Below are positions 48,811 to 57,956 of a stretch of 64,000 bases of DNA, in pieces. Below the pieces are notes generated by a model. It made no database searches. It saw only the letters and a list, made by a program, of their open reading frames with translations, and was not told the origin of the DNA. The DNA is taken from NCBI RefSeq assembly GCF_000759475.1, contig NZ_CP009454.1, forward strand, positions 3,100,001 to 3,164,000. The letters run 5' to 3'. The first letter of the stretch is position 1; the number at the start of each line of letters is the position of its first letter. Both the position numbers and the translations under genes were made by a program. This stretch comes from Pantoea rwandensis (GTDB lineage: Bacteria; Pseudomonadota; Gammaproteobacteria; Enterobacterales; Enterobacteriaceae).

Positions 48811-49767
48811 TCAGGCTTTTTTCTGACGTAGCTGCGCCAGGCAGTGTTTCAGTGCATTATCCAGCGGCGCTTCCGTTCGCAGGACTTCCCCGGTATTCGG
48901 ATGGGTAAAGGTCAGCGCTGCAGCATGCAGGAACAACCGCGCCAGGCCCGTTGATGCGAGTTGGCGATCAAAGTCCCGATCGCCATAGCGATCGTCAAAG
49001 GCGATAGGATGGCCACCATGCAGCGTGTGCACACGGATCTGGTGCGTGCGCCCGGTCACCGGACTGGCTTTCACCAGGGTGGCGAATCCAAAACGCTCTT
49101 CCACTTTGAAACGGGTTTCGGATGGCTTGCCTTCCGCACTGACGCGCACCACGCGCTCACCGCTTTGCAAAATATTTTTCAGCAACGGTGCCTGCACCAC
49201 TTTCAAATGTGAAGGCCAGTCACCGCGCACCAGCGCCAGATAATCTTTCTGCATGCCTTTTTCACGTAACTGCTCGTGCAGCGAACGCAGCGCAGAACGT
49301 TTTTTTGCCACCAGCAAAATACCGGAAGTATCACGGTCAAGACGATGAACCAGTTCGAGGAAACGGGCTTCAGGACGCAGCGCGCGCAGGCCTTCAATCA
49401 CACCAAAGCTAAGACCGCTACCACCATGTACAGCAGTACCCGATGGCTTGTTCAGCACCAGCAGATAATCGTCTTCATACAGAATGGCGTTCGCCAGCGC
49501 GGCAACTTTATCGAGTTTCGGTGATACTGCTTGCTCTTCACGCTCGGCCACGCGCACCGGCGGAATACGGACTTCATCCCCCGCCTGCAGTTTGTATTCG
49601 GGTTTCACGCGCCCTTTATTTACGCGCACCTCGCCTTTACGCAAGATGCGATAAATCATACTTTTCGGCACGCCCTTGAGCTGAGTGCGCAAAAAGTTAT
49701 CGATACGTTGTTCGGCATTTTCAGCCGTAATGGCGACATAAAGTACGCCGGGATTCTCTGTTTTCAT
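48811..49767 (-). CDS. rluC: 23S rRNA pseudouridine(955/2504/2580) synthase RluC
   Basis: RluA-family pseudouridine synthase. An N-terminal S4 RNA-binding domain ([25 protein letters not shown]) precedes the catalytic motif [12 protein letters not shown] with the active Asp at about residue 144, then [17 protein letters not shown] and the C-terminal LFLHAAAL. Length is 318 residues (E. coli 319). The long gap on its upstream side is the rne promoter and leader. Confidence 0.97.
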   Translation of the reverse strand: MKTENPGVLYVAITAENAEQRIDNFLRTQLKGVPKSMIYRILRKGEVRVNKGRVKPEYKLQAGDEVRIPPVRVAEREEQAVSPKLDKVAALANAILYEDDYLLVLNKPSGTAVHGGSGLSFGVIEGLRALRPEARFLELVHRLDRDTSGILLVAKKRSALRSLHEQLREKGMQKDYLALVRGDWPSHLKVVQAPLLKNILQSGERVVRVSAEGKPSETRFKVEERFGFATLVKASPVTGRTHQIRVHTLHGGHPIAFDDRYGDRDFDRQLASTGLARLFLHAAALTFTHPNTGEVLRTEAPLDNALKHCLAQLRQKKA

Positions 49768-49941
49768 GGCGGCGATTCTAAATAGTGTCCCTGGATAGCG
49801 CCACCCCTTTTTCTGTGCTTAACTCTCTCTTTGTCGCGCCGGAAAAAGGTCATAATGATGACTTTTTAACCGATGCGGTGTTAAGCCCTGCAAATGAATA
49901 GGTTAAGGATGCACAAACTTCACAGCTCGGCAAAAGTCGCC

Positions 49942-49971
49942 TTGCTATATGTGAGTGAGCAATGGAATAAT
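49942..49971 (+). promoter_or_regulatory. Predicted main promoter (P1) of rne
   Basis: TTGCTA (49942-49947) and AATAAT (49966-49971) with an 18-base spacer predict a start at about 49979. That gives a leader of about 362 bases before the rne ATG, which agrees with the 361-base leader known from E. coli P1. Confidence 0.55.
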
Positions 49972-49978
49972 GCAGGGG

Positions 49979-50340
49979 TTTCTGCCCTGGAAAAATTCAG
50001 GCAGGAAAAAAGAGCGAAATAAGTCATTTTGCCGGATTGAACGGACACGCAGCAATGGCGTAAGACGTAATGTTAAATCAGGCACTTAGCGGGCTGCGGG
50101 TTGCAGCCTGGACGACAGACTGGGATGTGTGGATTTCTGAATTTTCTATAGCTATTCCACCTTCAGGCGCTGTTTTTCCTTATGAAAAACAGGCCACCGA
50201 CAAGATTTGCGCCCCTTTAGCCGACGACAGCCGTGAGGTTGACGTCAGTGCATTAAGACACGGGGCCATCGGTTGATTCTCGTCCAGGGTAACGATGCCC
50301 GCAGCTACATCACTCATGTGAGAATAACGAGTAAGTCACG
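49979..50340 (+). ncRNA. rne 5' untranslated leader, autoregulatory (rne5)
   Basis: RNase E controls its own mRNA decay through this leader in E. coli. Here the sequence contains a GC-rich hairpin corresponding to hp2 (GGCTGC...GCAGCC, 50092-50108) and a second stem CTGTTTTTC / GAAAAACAG at 50170-50192 corresponding to hp3. Stretches around 50185-50275 look conserved with what I remember of the E. coli leader. The 3' boundary is the rne start codon; the 5' end is inferred from the promoter. Confidence 0.7.
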
Positions 50341-53300
50341 ATGAAAAGAATGTTAATTAACGCATCTCAGCAGGAAGAGTTGCGCGTTGCCCTTGTTGAC
50401 GGCCAACGTCTGTACGATCTGGATATCGAAAGCCCCGGACACGAGCAGAAAAAAGCCAATATCTACAAAGGTAAAATCACCCGTGTTGAACCCAGCCTTG
50501 AAGCGGCATTTGTCGATTACGGTGCTGAACGCCACGGTTTCCTCCCTCTGAAAGAAATTTCCCGCGAATACTTCCCTGCTAATTACAACGCACACGGCCG
50601 TCCAAACATCAAAGAGGTGTTGCGAGAAGGTCAGGAAGTTATCGTGCAAATCGATAAAGAGGAGCGTGGAAATAAAGGTGCGGCCTTAACCACCTTCATT
50701 TCTCTGGCCGGTAGCTATTTAGTCCTGATGCCGAATAACCCGCGTGCCGGGGGGATTTCCCGCCGTATCGAAGGTGACGATCGCACCGAACTGAAAGAAG
50801 CGCTGTCCGCACTGGAACTGCCAGACGGCATGGGCTTGATCGTGCGTACCGCAGGCGTTGGCAAATCTGCCGAATCGCTGCAGTGGGACCTGAGTTTCCG
50901 ACTGAAGCACTGGGAAGCGATCAAAAAAGCCGCTGATAGCCGCCCTGCCCCGTTCCTGATCCACCAGGAAAGCAACGTCATCGTGCGTGCCTTCCGCGAC
51001 TATCTGCGTCAGGATATTGGTGAGATTCTCATTGATAACCCGAAAGTGCTGGAGCTGGCGCGTCAGCATATTGCTGCGCTCGGTCGCCCGGACTTCAGCA
51101 GCAAAATTAAACTGTACACCGGTGAAATCCCGCTGTTCAGCCACTACCAAATTGAGTCGCAGATTGAATCTGCATTCCAGCGTGAAGTGCGCTTGCCTTC
51201 CGGTGGCTCGATTGTTATCGACAGCACCGAAGCACTGACCGCCATCGATATCAACTCCGCCCGTGCAACACGCGGTGGCGACATCGAAGAGACGGCCTTC
51301 AATACTAACCTCGAAGCGGCTGATGAAATCGCTCGTCAGTTGCGCCTGCGCGACCTCGGCGGCCTGATCGTCATCGACTTCATCGATATGACACCGGTTC
51401 GACACCAGCGCGCGGTTGAAAACCGTCTGCGTGAAGCGGTTCGTCAGGATCGTGCGCGCATTCAAATCAGTCACATTTCACGTTTCGGTCTGCTGGAAAT
51501 GTCGCGTCAGCGTCTTAGCCCATCATTGGGTGAATCCAGCCATCACGTCTGCCCACGTTGTAGCGGCACCGGCACCATCCGTGATAACGAATCGCTCTCG
51601 CTGTCTATCTTGCGTCTGATTGAAGAAGAAGCGCTGAAAGACAACACCAAAGAAGTGCATGCGATTGTACCTGTGCCCGTCGCCTCGTATCTGCTGAACG
51701 AAAAACGTGATGCAGTCAGTGCGATCGAGAAACGCCAGGGTGGTGTGCGTGCCATCATCGTGCCAAACGATCAGATGGAAACGCCACATTACTCTGTGCT
51801 GCGCGTGCGCAAAGGCGAAGAGACGCAGACACTTTCTTACCACCTGCCGAAATTGCATGAAGCTGAGATGGCACTGCCTTCGGAAGAAGAGCATGCCGAA
51901 CGTCGTCGCCCTGAGCAGCCAGCCCTGGCCGCCTTTGTGATGCCTGATGCGCCGCCTGCGCCGGTTGAAGTGGAGAAAGAGAGCCACTCTGCGGTTAAAG
52001 CGGATGCAAAACCGGCAGCTGCCGCTGCGGCGCCTGCCGTTGCCAGCACTGGCTTTGTCGCTCGCCTGTTGGGCGGTTTGAAAAAACTGTTTGCTGGCGA
52101 TGCACCTGCTGCTGCACCTGTTGAAGCTAAACCGGAAGAGAAAGCCGCTGAAAGTGAGAACAATCAGCAGCGTGGTGACCGCCGTAACAACCGTCGTAGC
52201 AATAATCGTCGCGATCGCACTCCGCGCAACGGTGAAAATGCTCAGGGTCGCGAAGGCCGTGAACCGCGCGAAGCTCGTGAGCCACGCGAATCGCGTGAAC
52301 CACGTGAAGCCCGTGAGCCGCGTGACAATCAGGACAATCGCCGTAATAAGCGTCAGAACGAGCCTCGTGGCGAACGTCCAGCGTTGACCGATGAGCAGCT
52401 GCAGCAGCGTGATGAGCAGCAGCAACAGCGTCGTGAGCAGCGTGCTGAACGCCAGCGTCGTCGTCAGGATGAGAAACGTAATCAGCAGCAAGATCAGAAA
52501 GTCGCTGAAACCGTTGCTCAGACCGATATCGCTGATGAAAACGTTGCGCAGGAAGAAGAACGTGTGCAGGTCATGCCACGTCGTAAACAGCGTCAACTGA
52601 CCCAGCGCGTGCGCGTGGGTGATACCGGCGAAGTGGCGGCAGCCATCCCGGCACCCGCAGTCACTGAAGCGGTTGTAGAAAATGCACAGCGCGCTACATT
52701 CAATGAGCAACCTGAAGTCGCTCAGGATGAACAGGATGATAACGAGAACCGTGATAGCGCCAACATGCCGCGTCGCTCGCGTCGTTCACCACGTCATCTG
52801 CGCGTGAGCGGCCAACGTCGTCGTCGCTATCGTGATGAGCGTTACCCAACGCAATCTGCCATGCCGCTGGAATCGGCTGCGTCTTCTCCAGAGATGGCAT
52901 CCGGTAAAGTCTGGATTACCTACCCGGTTGCCCAGGCCCACGATCAGTTCTCCTCTCAGGAAGCGCTGAACGAAATGCCAGATTACAGCTATCAACATAC
53001 CGGTGAAGCGGACGCACTGCCGGTTGCGGCAGCAGCAGAACAGGTTGCACAGCCAGCAGCGCAAGAGGCTGTTCATCAGTCTGAGCCACAGGCACATACA
53101 GAAGTGCCTGTGGTGAACACCGATGACCTGACCCCAGTCGCTGCGCCTGTCAACGAAGAGCCTGCCGTGATTTCTGCCGCTGTTGAGCAGATTGCACAAC
53201 AAACCGCTGCTGAAGCCGTACCGGCCGATGAAGTGACAACGGCACCGGCTGAAACTGCCCTCACTAATCAAGTCGAAGATGTTCAGGCTGACGTCGCACC

Positions 53301-53838
53301 GGCTGCGGATGTTGTTGCTGCATCGTCTGAAGTGGCACCGGCTGCTGAAGTGGCGTCTGCATCGACTGAAACGGTTTCTGCTACTGAAGTGACACCGGCT
53401 GAAGCGGTTCCTGCTGCGGAGACTGCCGCACCACAGGCAAGCGAAGCAGTAGTAGCAGCAGCGCAAGCGCCTGCTGAAGTTGAGCCTGCTGTTGCAGCGG
53501 CTGAGCAAGCGCCTTCTGAAGTTGAGCCTGCTGTTGCCGCGCAAGTGGAAGAAGTACTGGCTGCACCAGTCGCTGCTGAAGCGCCTGCTGCACCGGTGAC
53601 TGAACCGCATGCGCCTGTTGCTGCACGTGATACCGCAGTGAGCAACGCTGAAACCCGCTGGAAGCATCACGCCACGGCGCCGATGACCAAAGCACCTGCT
53701 CCGGCATGGGAGCCAGAAGTCGTTCGTCACAGCGATTGGGTTCGCCCACCGTTTGACTTCGAAGGCCGTGGTTCTGCGGGCGGCCATAGCGCCACGCATC
53801 AGGCGACGGCACCGGCAACACGTCCGGAAAGCGTTTAA
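50341..53838 (+). CDS. rne: Ribonuclease E
   Basis: Essential endoribonuclease and scaffold of the RNA degradosome, 1165 residues against 1061 in E. coli. The catalytic half is colinear with E. coli: S1 domain (about 35-125), 5'-sensor and DNase I-like regions, magnesium ligands Asp303 and Asp346 (DFIDM), and the Zn-link Cys404 and Cys407 (CPRCSG). The non-catalytic half has the amphipathic membrane anchor [13 protein letters not shown] (about 574-586) and an arginine-rich RNA-binding region with an imperfect EPRE-A/S-R repeat (about 636-665). An expanded Ala/Glu/Pro/Val segment (about 880-1100) comes next. The C-terminal end [14 protein letters not shown] is the PNPase-binding region. Extra length lies in the disordered parts. 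Confidence 0.98.
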   Translation: MKRMLINASQQEELRVALVDGQRLYDLDIESPGHEQKKANIYKGKITRVEPSLEAAFVDYGAERHGFLPLKEISREYFPANYNAHGRPNIKEVLREGQEVIVQIDKEERGNKGAALTTFISLAGSYLVLMPNNPRAGGISRRIEGDDRTELKEALSALELPDGMGLIVRTAGVGKSAESLQWDLSFRLKHWEAIKKAADSRPAPFLIHQESNVIVRAFRDYLRQDIGEILIDNPKVLELARQHIAALGRPDFSSKIKLYTGEIPLFSHYQIESQIESAFQREVRLPSGGSIVIDSTEALTAIDINSARATRGGDIEETAFNTNLEAADEIARQLRLRDLGGLIVIDFIDMTPVRHQRAVENRLREAVRQDRARIQISHISRFGLLEMSRQRLSPSLGESSHHVCPRCSGTGTIRDNESLSLSILRLIEEEALKDNTKEVHAIVPVPVASYLLNEKRDAVSAIEKRQGGVRAIIVPNDQMETPHYSVLRVRKGEETQTLSYHLPKLHEAEMALPSEEEHAERRRPEQPALAAFVMPDAPPAPVEVEKESHSAVKADAKPAAAAAAPAVASTGFVARLLGGLKKLFAGDAPAAAPVEAKPEEKAAESENNQQRGDRRNNRRSNNRRDRTPRNGENAQGREGREPREAREPRESREPREAREPRDNQDNRRNKRQNEPRGERPALTDEQLQQRDEQQQQRREQRAERQRRRQDEKRNQQQDQKVAETVAQTDIADENVAQEEERVQVMPRRKQRQLTQRVRVGDTGEVAAAIPAPAVTEAVVENAQRATFNEQPEVAQDEQDDNENRDSANMPRRSRRSPRHLRVSGQRRRRYRDERYPTQSAMPLESAASSPEMASGKVWITYPVAQAHDQFSSQEALNEMPDYSYQHTGEADALPVAAAAEQVAQPAAQEAVHQSEPQAHTEVPVVNTDDLTPVAAPVNEEPAVISAAVEQIAQQTAAEAVPADEVTTAPAETALTNQVEDVQADVAPAADVVAASSEVAPAAEVASASTETVSATEVTPAEAVPAAETAAPQASEAVVAAAQAPAEVEPAVAAAEQAPSEVEPAVAAQVEEVLAAPVAAEAPAAPVTEPHAPVAARDTAVSNAETRWKHHATAPMTKAPAPAWEPEVVRHSDWVRPPFDFEGRGSAGGHSATHQATAPATRPESV

Positions 53839-53863
53839 GTCTTAGTCGCTAATCAGCATTAAC

Positions 53864-53890
53864 AAAACCCCGACTGGTTCGGGGTTTTTT
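53864..53890 (+). terminator. Rho-independent terminator of rne
   Basis: AAAACCCCGA and TCGGGGTTTTTT form a strong stem with a 5-base loop and a U run, 26 bases past the rne stop. Confidence 0.9.
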
Positions 53891-53922
53891 ATTGCCTGTT
53901 GATCCTGCTCTTTCGCAGCATT

Positions 53923-54162
53923 AGGTGGTGATCTGGCAGAGTACACAAACAGACCGCTGCTCCGCATGAGGCAGGTGCGAAGAGGTAGTGATCTGGCAGA
54001 GTACACAAACAGACCGCTGCACCGCATGAGACAGGTGTGAAGAGGTAGTGAACTGGCAGATGACACAAACAGAGCGCTGCTTCGCATGAGGCAGGTGCGA
54101 AGAGGTGGTGATCTGGCAGAGTATGCAACCAGACCACTGTTCCGCAGGAGGCAGGTGCAATG
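53923..54162. repeat. Four tandem copies of a 60-bp repeat
   Basis: Units begin at 53923, 53983, 54043 and 54103 with no gaps. Units 1 and 2 share 56 of 60 bases; units 3 and 4 differ from unit 1 at about 6 and 8 positions. The best-kept core is GATCTGGCAGAGTACACAAA and CCGCATGAGGCAGGTGCGAA. Decay towards the right end suggests an old array with more recent copying at the left. It lies between the facing terminators of rne and flgL. Confidence 0.95.
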
Positions 54163-54185
54163 AACTGTGCGACGAAATGACAGGC

Positions 54186-54220
54186 AAAAAAAATCCCACG
54201 GCCCCAAAAGGCGGTGGGAG
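54186..54220 (-). terminator. Rho-independent terminator of the flgKL transcript
   Basis: On the minus strand a stem CTCCCAC... / ...GTGGGAT with inner pairing (CCGCC with GGCC-type bases, partly mismatched) is followed by eight U residues. It lies 49 bases past the flgL stop. Confidence 0.8.
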
Positions 54221-54268
54221 AAACTAAGCGCGCCCGGTTTAAGCACGCTCAAATTTTCAAGTCAGATC

Positions 54269-55234
54269 TTATGAATTCAGCTGGAACAGTGACATCTTCG
54301 ACATATCAGTGAAGGTCTTGTAAGACGCTTGCAGTGCTGTCTGTTGCATGGTGTAACTGGAAATGGCGGAGGTGTAATCGACATCCACCAAATCACTCAT
54401 TTGCGAGGTCATAATAGTATCGCGATCGTCACCCTGCGCATTCAGCGTGTCGAGCTCTGACAACTGTGTACCGACTGCAGAACGCACGGTCAAAACGTTG
54501 TTCAGTGAATTACTGAGGCCACGGTTGGTTTTATCCATCGCATCCTGGAACGTTTGTTTGGTCGCATCATCCGCATTGTCTTGTGGCACTTTAAGGGCCG
54601 CAATGGCACTGTCGAGCATATTAAAGACATTGGTCTCGCTCGCCGTTCCATCTGGCTCAGCTTTCGCATTGCTGGTAATCGACATGAACACAGAAGATCC
54701 CGTGCTGCTCACATCCATTGTGCGGCCATCATCGACTTTCTGCGTGATAGCCTGATCGCCGCCCACATAGCTCACGCCAGTGCCGGCAGTATCGGTGAAT
54801 GGCGCCGTATCGGTTTTGTATCCGGCAAAGATATAGCGACCATTACCATCCTGGCTGTTGGCCTGATTGAGCAATTGGGCGCGAATACCTTCCAGCTGGG
54901 TGGCGATAGAGGCACGGTCATCATCGCTAAGTGTGCCGGTAGAGCCATAAACAATCAGGGTTTGTGCATCCTGAATGCTACTGGTCGCGCCTTTAAGCGC
55001 ATTCTCTTCCATCGACAAGCTTTGATCCGCGAAACTACGCGCTGTCGCATATTGGGTACTTTTCGCCTGAGACTGCGACAGCACCACGGCACGAGAGGCC
55101 GCAATCGGATCATCCGATGGGTTGTTAACACGACGACCACTGGAAAGCTGTTCGCCCACTTTTAACCAGGAAGATTGCGAGTCAGTAATCCCGCGCACCT
55201 GCTGGTCAAAAATCATATTGGTACTAAGACGCAT
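54269..55234 (-). CDS. flgL: Flagellar hook-filament junction protein FlgL (HAP3)
   Basis: Joins the hook to the flagellin filament; exported by the flagellar type III system, so no signal peptide. The flagellin-like N-terminus MRLSTNMIFDQQVRGITDSQ with QLSSGRRVNNPSDDPIAASR and the C-terminal ISSYTMQQTALQASYKTF coiled-coil are present. Length is 321 residues (E. coli 317). It follows flgK by 18 bases in a two-gene unit. Confidence 0.96.
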   Translation of the reverse strand: MRLSTNMIFDQQVRGITDSQSSWLKVGEQLSSGRRVNNPSDDPIAASRAVVLSQSQAKSTQYATARSFADQSLSMEENALKGATSSIQDAQTLIVYGSTGTLSDDDRASIATQLEGIRAQLLNQANSQDGNGRYIFAGYKTDTAPFTDTAGTGVSYVGGDQAITQKVDDGRTMDVSSTGSSVFMSITSNAKAEPDGTASETNVFNMLDSAIAALKVPQDNADDATKQTFQDAMDKTNRGLSNSLNNVLTVRSAVGTQLSELDTLNAQGDDRDTIMTSQMSDLVDVDYTSAISSYTMQQTALQASYKTFTDMSKMSLFQLNS

Positions 55235-55252
55235 GGTTTTTATCCTCTATGC

Positions 55253-56896
55253 TTAGCCGCGGATGTCCATCAGCGCATTGAAAATCGTGCTGGCGGTTTG
55301 CAATACCTGCGCATTCGCCATATAAAACTGCTGATATTTGGTCAGGTTGGCGTACTCTTCATCAAGGTTCACCCCTGAGACCGACTGCTGACGGTCGGTA
55401 AGCTGGTCGACCACGTTTTTCTGCGTGGTACTGGCCGTTTCCAGTGTGCTGGTTTTGTTACCCACCGTGCTGACGATGCTGGCATACGCTTGCGCAATCG
55501 TTGCGTTGCCGTTAACTAACTTCGCATCCTGCAAATCCAGCATTTTTTGGGCGTTGGTGTTATCACTCTCACCACTGGTCGCACTGGATGCAGCCGCGAT
55601 TTGCGATTCATCCGTGATAGCCACAGACATACTGCTAATCACGTTCTGGACCGGTTTTACCAGGAAACTATCTTTATTATCAGGCGTGCCGCTAACGGTT
55701 AGTTTCAGACCATCAAAGCTCAGGGTGCCGTCTGTCGCATCAGGCGTAACGCTAAATTTCACGTTGTCAGACAAGCGAGTCACAGACCAGGTACTGCTGG
55801 CGCTGTCATAGCTCATGGAGTAGTTAGAGGCTTTAAGTGCACTGGTATCAGACCATTCTGCGGTCACCGTTGCAGTGGACGTATTCTTGCTATTACTCAC
55901 TACGTTCGGTGAGCCGATGTTGAAGAATTTCGTGCCCTGATCGCCGTTACTGTCATAACCTGCAGTTTGCACGGCGTTAAAGCTGGTGGTGAAGGCAGCC
56001 GCTAACTGGCCAAGCTGATTCTGTGCGGTATCTAAATCCTGCGTGCGGAACGCCAGCAAACCACCCAGTGAGCCTGTCGTCAGGGTTTTTTCAGGAATTT
56101 CGACATTACCCGCTTGCTTGTCGACATAACCGACAGTGATACGCGAATTATCGGCGCTGGAAGGCATCGCGACCAAATTAGTCGAGTTTTTGCCGTTAAC
56201 CAGAGTGACACTCCCCATCGAGACGATATAGCTACCATCTTGCTGAGAGACGTTTACCCCAACGATGTTATTGAGGTTGTTCACCAACTGATCGCGTTGA
56301 TCCAGCAGATCGTTCGGTGCAGCACCGTTGCCGGTGGTGAGTTTTGCGATCTGGGTGTTGAGGTCGGCAATCTGGCTGGTGTAAGTGTTAATCTGGTCAA
56401 CGTTGGACGCAATGTCCGTATTCACGCTGGTTTGCATATTATTCAAGTACTGCGCCGTGGTTTGGAACTGATTGACCAACCCCTGGGCATAGCTCAGCAT
56501 TGATTGACGTGCAGACGGATCGTTTGCGTTACTTACCACGTTTTGCACATTGGTAAAGAAGCTTTGAATCGAGGTTGAAAGGCTGGTGGTCGATGTCGAC
56601 AGCAGGTCATCAATGTTTGAAATCTGACTGTATTGGGTGTTCACCGCGCTGTAATTGGCACTGGATCCGCGCAACTGAGCAGTAACAAACTCATCATATT
56701 CACGCTGCACGCCATTCAGCGTCACGCCATTGCCATAGTAGCTGTTGCCCTGCAGGGTGCTATTGGCCTGCGACAGAATGGTCGTCTGACGTGAGTAACC
56801 CGCTACCGTGTAGTTGCTGATGTTGTTACTGGTGGTGCTTAATGCGGCCTGTGCGGCGCTCAGCCCACTCATCGCTGAGTTAATTATGCTGGACAT
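55253..56896 (-). CDS. flgK: Flagellar hook-filament junction protein FlgK (HAP1)
   Basis: First junction protein distal to the hook. The N-terminus (INSAMSGLSAAQAALSTTSNNISN) has the rod/hook/HAP motif, and the C-terminus (GVNLDEEYANLTKYQQFYMANAQVLQTA) the matching coiled-coil. The central, surface-exposed part is Ser/Thr/Asp-rich and variable. Length of 547 residues equals E. coli. A sigma-28 promoter lies upstream, so the pair is expressed late and also through read-through from flgJ. Confidence 0.96.
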   Translation of the reverse strand: MSSIINSAMSGLSAAQAALSTTSNNISNYTVAGYSRQTTILSQANSTLQGNSYYGNGVTLNGVQREYDEFVTAQLRGSSANYSAVNTQYSQISNIDDLLSTSTTSLSTSIQSFFTNVQNVVSNANDPSARQSMLSYAQGLVNQFQTTAQYLNNMQTSVNTDIASNVDQINTYTSQIADLNTQIAKLTTGNGAAPNDLLDQRDQLVNNLNNIVGVNVSQQDGSYIVSMGSVTLVNGKNSTNLVAMPSSADNSRITVGYVDKQAGNVEIPEKTLTTGSLGGLLAFRTQDLDTAQNQLGQLAAAFTTSFNAVQTAGYDSNGDQGTKFFNIGSPNVVSNSKNTSTATVTAEWSDTSALKASNYSMSYDSASSTWSVTRLSDNVKFSVTPDATDGTLSFDGLKLTVSGTPDNKDSFLVKPVQNVISSMSVAITDESQIAAASSATSGESDNTNAQKMLDLQDAKLVNGNATIAQAYASIVSTVGNKTSTLETASTTQKNVVDQLTDRQQSVSGVNLDEEYANLTKYQQFYMANAQVLQTASTIFNALMDIRG

Positions 56897-56978
56897 CTCG
56901 GTTCCTTTATTTCCCGTTAACCGGGCTGGCAGTCATCAGTGCGATTGGGCGGGCTAAAACGCCCGCAGCTTATGATGG

Positions 56979-57005
56979 TTATCGGCGTGCTTAAGTGAAA
57001 CTTGA
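56979..57005 (-). promoter_or_regulatory. Sigma-28 (FliA) promoter of flgKL
   Basis: On the minus strand TCAAGTTT, an 11-base spacer and GCCGATAA reproduce the sigma-28 consensus TAAAGTTT-N11-GCCGATAA with one mismatch. It lies 9 bases past the flgJ stop and 82 bases before the flgK ATG. Confidence 0.9.
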
Positions 57006-57014
57006 GGTAAAAAA

Positions 57015-57956
57015 TCAGAACAAATCGGTAATATCCTGGCTATACGCCTTCACCACTTTTTCGCCCATGTTTTTGAATTGCTGGATCATTCCTACCAATT
57101 TCTGCGCATATTTCGGATCGGTGGCATAGCCCGCAGCCTGCAGGGCTCGTGCGCCCTGCTCCGGCGTTGCGGCGTTGGCAACGGCGGCATAGCGTGGGTT
57201 ATTGGACAGCAGTTTGACGTAGTCGCTGAGTGCTTCCATATAGGAACCATACACACGGAAGGTGGCACGCACTTTCTTCGCCACGCCACCTTCATATTCG
57301 GTGGTCATGATGTCGGTGGTTGCGCCCTTCCAGTCACCACCGGCCTTGATGCCAAACACGTTGTAGCTCGGCTTGCCGTCGCGCGTCAGAATCTGGCGTT
57401 GTCCCCAACCCGATTCCAGCGCCGCCTGGGCAAGGATCAAGTGATGAGGAATACCACTCTGCTGACTCGCGGCCTGCGCGGGTTGGGATAACTGGGCAAT
57501 AAAGTCGTTGCTATCCGCTGGGAAGCTGGACGGCGAGACCGGCAGACGCGGCACCGCTTTGCGTACCATCTGCTCCAGTTGGTTGGAAGGCAGATTGCTA
57601 TAAATGAAGCTGTTATCCAGCTTCATCGGTACCGTGCCAGCGGTTTCATCAGGCTCTTGCGCGGGCTGCATCTGTTTGACGATCAAATCCGCCATACCCA
57701 GCCCGCGTTTACCGATTTCCTGCGCAATCTGCTGATCGTACATTGAGGTGTACATCTTTGTTGAGTCGCTGCTGAAGATGCCATCCTGCGGCAACGCTTC
57801 ACGCATGCTCTTCAACATCATCTGTACGAACATTCCCTCAACCTGTTTTGCCACTTGCAGCGCCTTCCCTTTCGGGTCGGCGGCGGCTTCGCGTTTCAGG
57901 TTGTTCAGTGAGCGGCTGTCATAAGCCGCACTCATCAGCGATTGCGTATCGGTCAT
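57015..57956 (-). CDS. flgJ: Flagellar rod cap and peptidoglycan hydrolase FlgJ
   Basis: Bifunctional periplasmic protein: the N-terminal rod-capping domain (about 1-150, with VEGMFVQMMLKSMREALP) builds the rod, and the C-terminal muramidase domain (LILAQAALESGWGQRQI with its catalytic glutamate; YNVFGIKAG) opens the cell wall. Both domains are complete. Length of 313 residues equals E. coli. Its start overlaps the flgI stop by one base. Confidence 0.97.
   Translation of the reverse strand: MTDTQSLMSAAYDSRSLNNLKREAAADPKGKALQVAKQVEGMFVQMMLKSMREALPQDGIFSSDSTKMYTSMYDQQIAQEIGKRGLGMADLIVKQMQPAQEPDETAGTVPMKLDNSFIYSNLPSNQLEQMVRKAVPRLPVSPSSFPADSNDFIAQLSQPAQAASQQSGIPHHLILAQAALESGWGQRQILTRDGKPSYNVFGIKAGGDWKGATTDIMTTEYEGGVAKKVRATFRVYGSYMEALSDYVKLLSNNPRYAAVANAATPEQGARALQAAGYATDPKYAQKLVGMIQQFKNMGEKVVKAYSQDITDLF

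Larger units (their letters stand above)
49768..50340. other. 573-base region between divergent rluC and rne
   Basis: The part before 49940 should contain the rluC promoter. From about 49942 the region holds the rne P1 promoter and the long rne leader described below. Two short open frames in it are considered chance. Confidence 0.75.
53839..54268. other. 430-base gap between convergent rne and flgL
   Basis: Holds the rne terminator, four tandem 60-bp repeats and the flgL terminator in that order. Open frames cross the repeats on the minus strand because the period is a multiple of three; none has gene-like features. Confidence 0.8.

Noticed and set aside
49909..50022. A 37-codon open frame (MHKLHSSAKV...) between rluC and rne
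   Set aside because: It overlaps the predicted rne P1 promoter and its predicted transcription start, has no clear transcript of its own and only a weak AGG as ribosome site.
50070..50276. A 68-codon plus-strand frame within the rne leader
   Set aside because: The sequence is better explained by the structured leader with hp2 and hp3; no ribosome site is seen and the protein resembles nothing known to me.
51523..53799. Long antisense frames (395 and 337 codons) opposite rne
   Set aside because: They mirror the biased Arg/Ala/Glu codons of the sense gene; the translations are rich in Phe/Thr/Leu or Arg/Cys low-complexity runs and lack ribosome sites.
53923..54162. CRISPR array
   Set aside because: Repeats are directly adjacent with no spacers, 60 bp long and diverged; no cas genes are nearby.
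53842..54252. A 136-codon minus-strand frame, and others in the remaining minus frames, across the 60-bp repeats
   Set aside because: All result from the repeat period being a multiple of three. They contain the flgL terminator and have no start signal; translations are Cys/Arg/Ser-rich and unlike real proteins.
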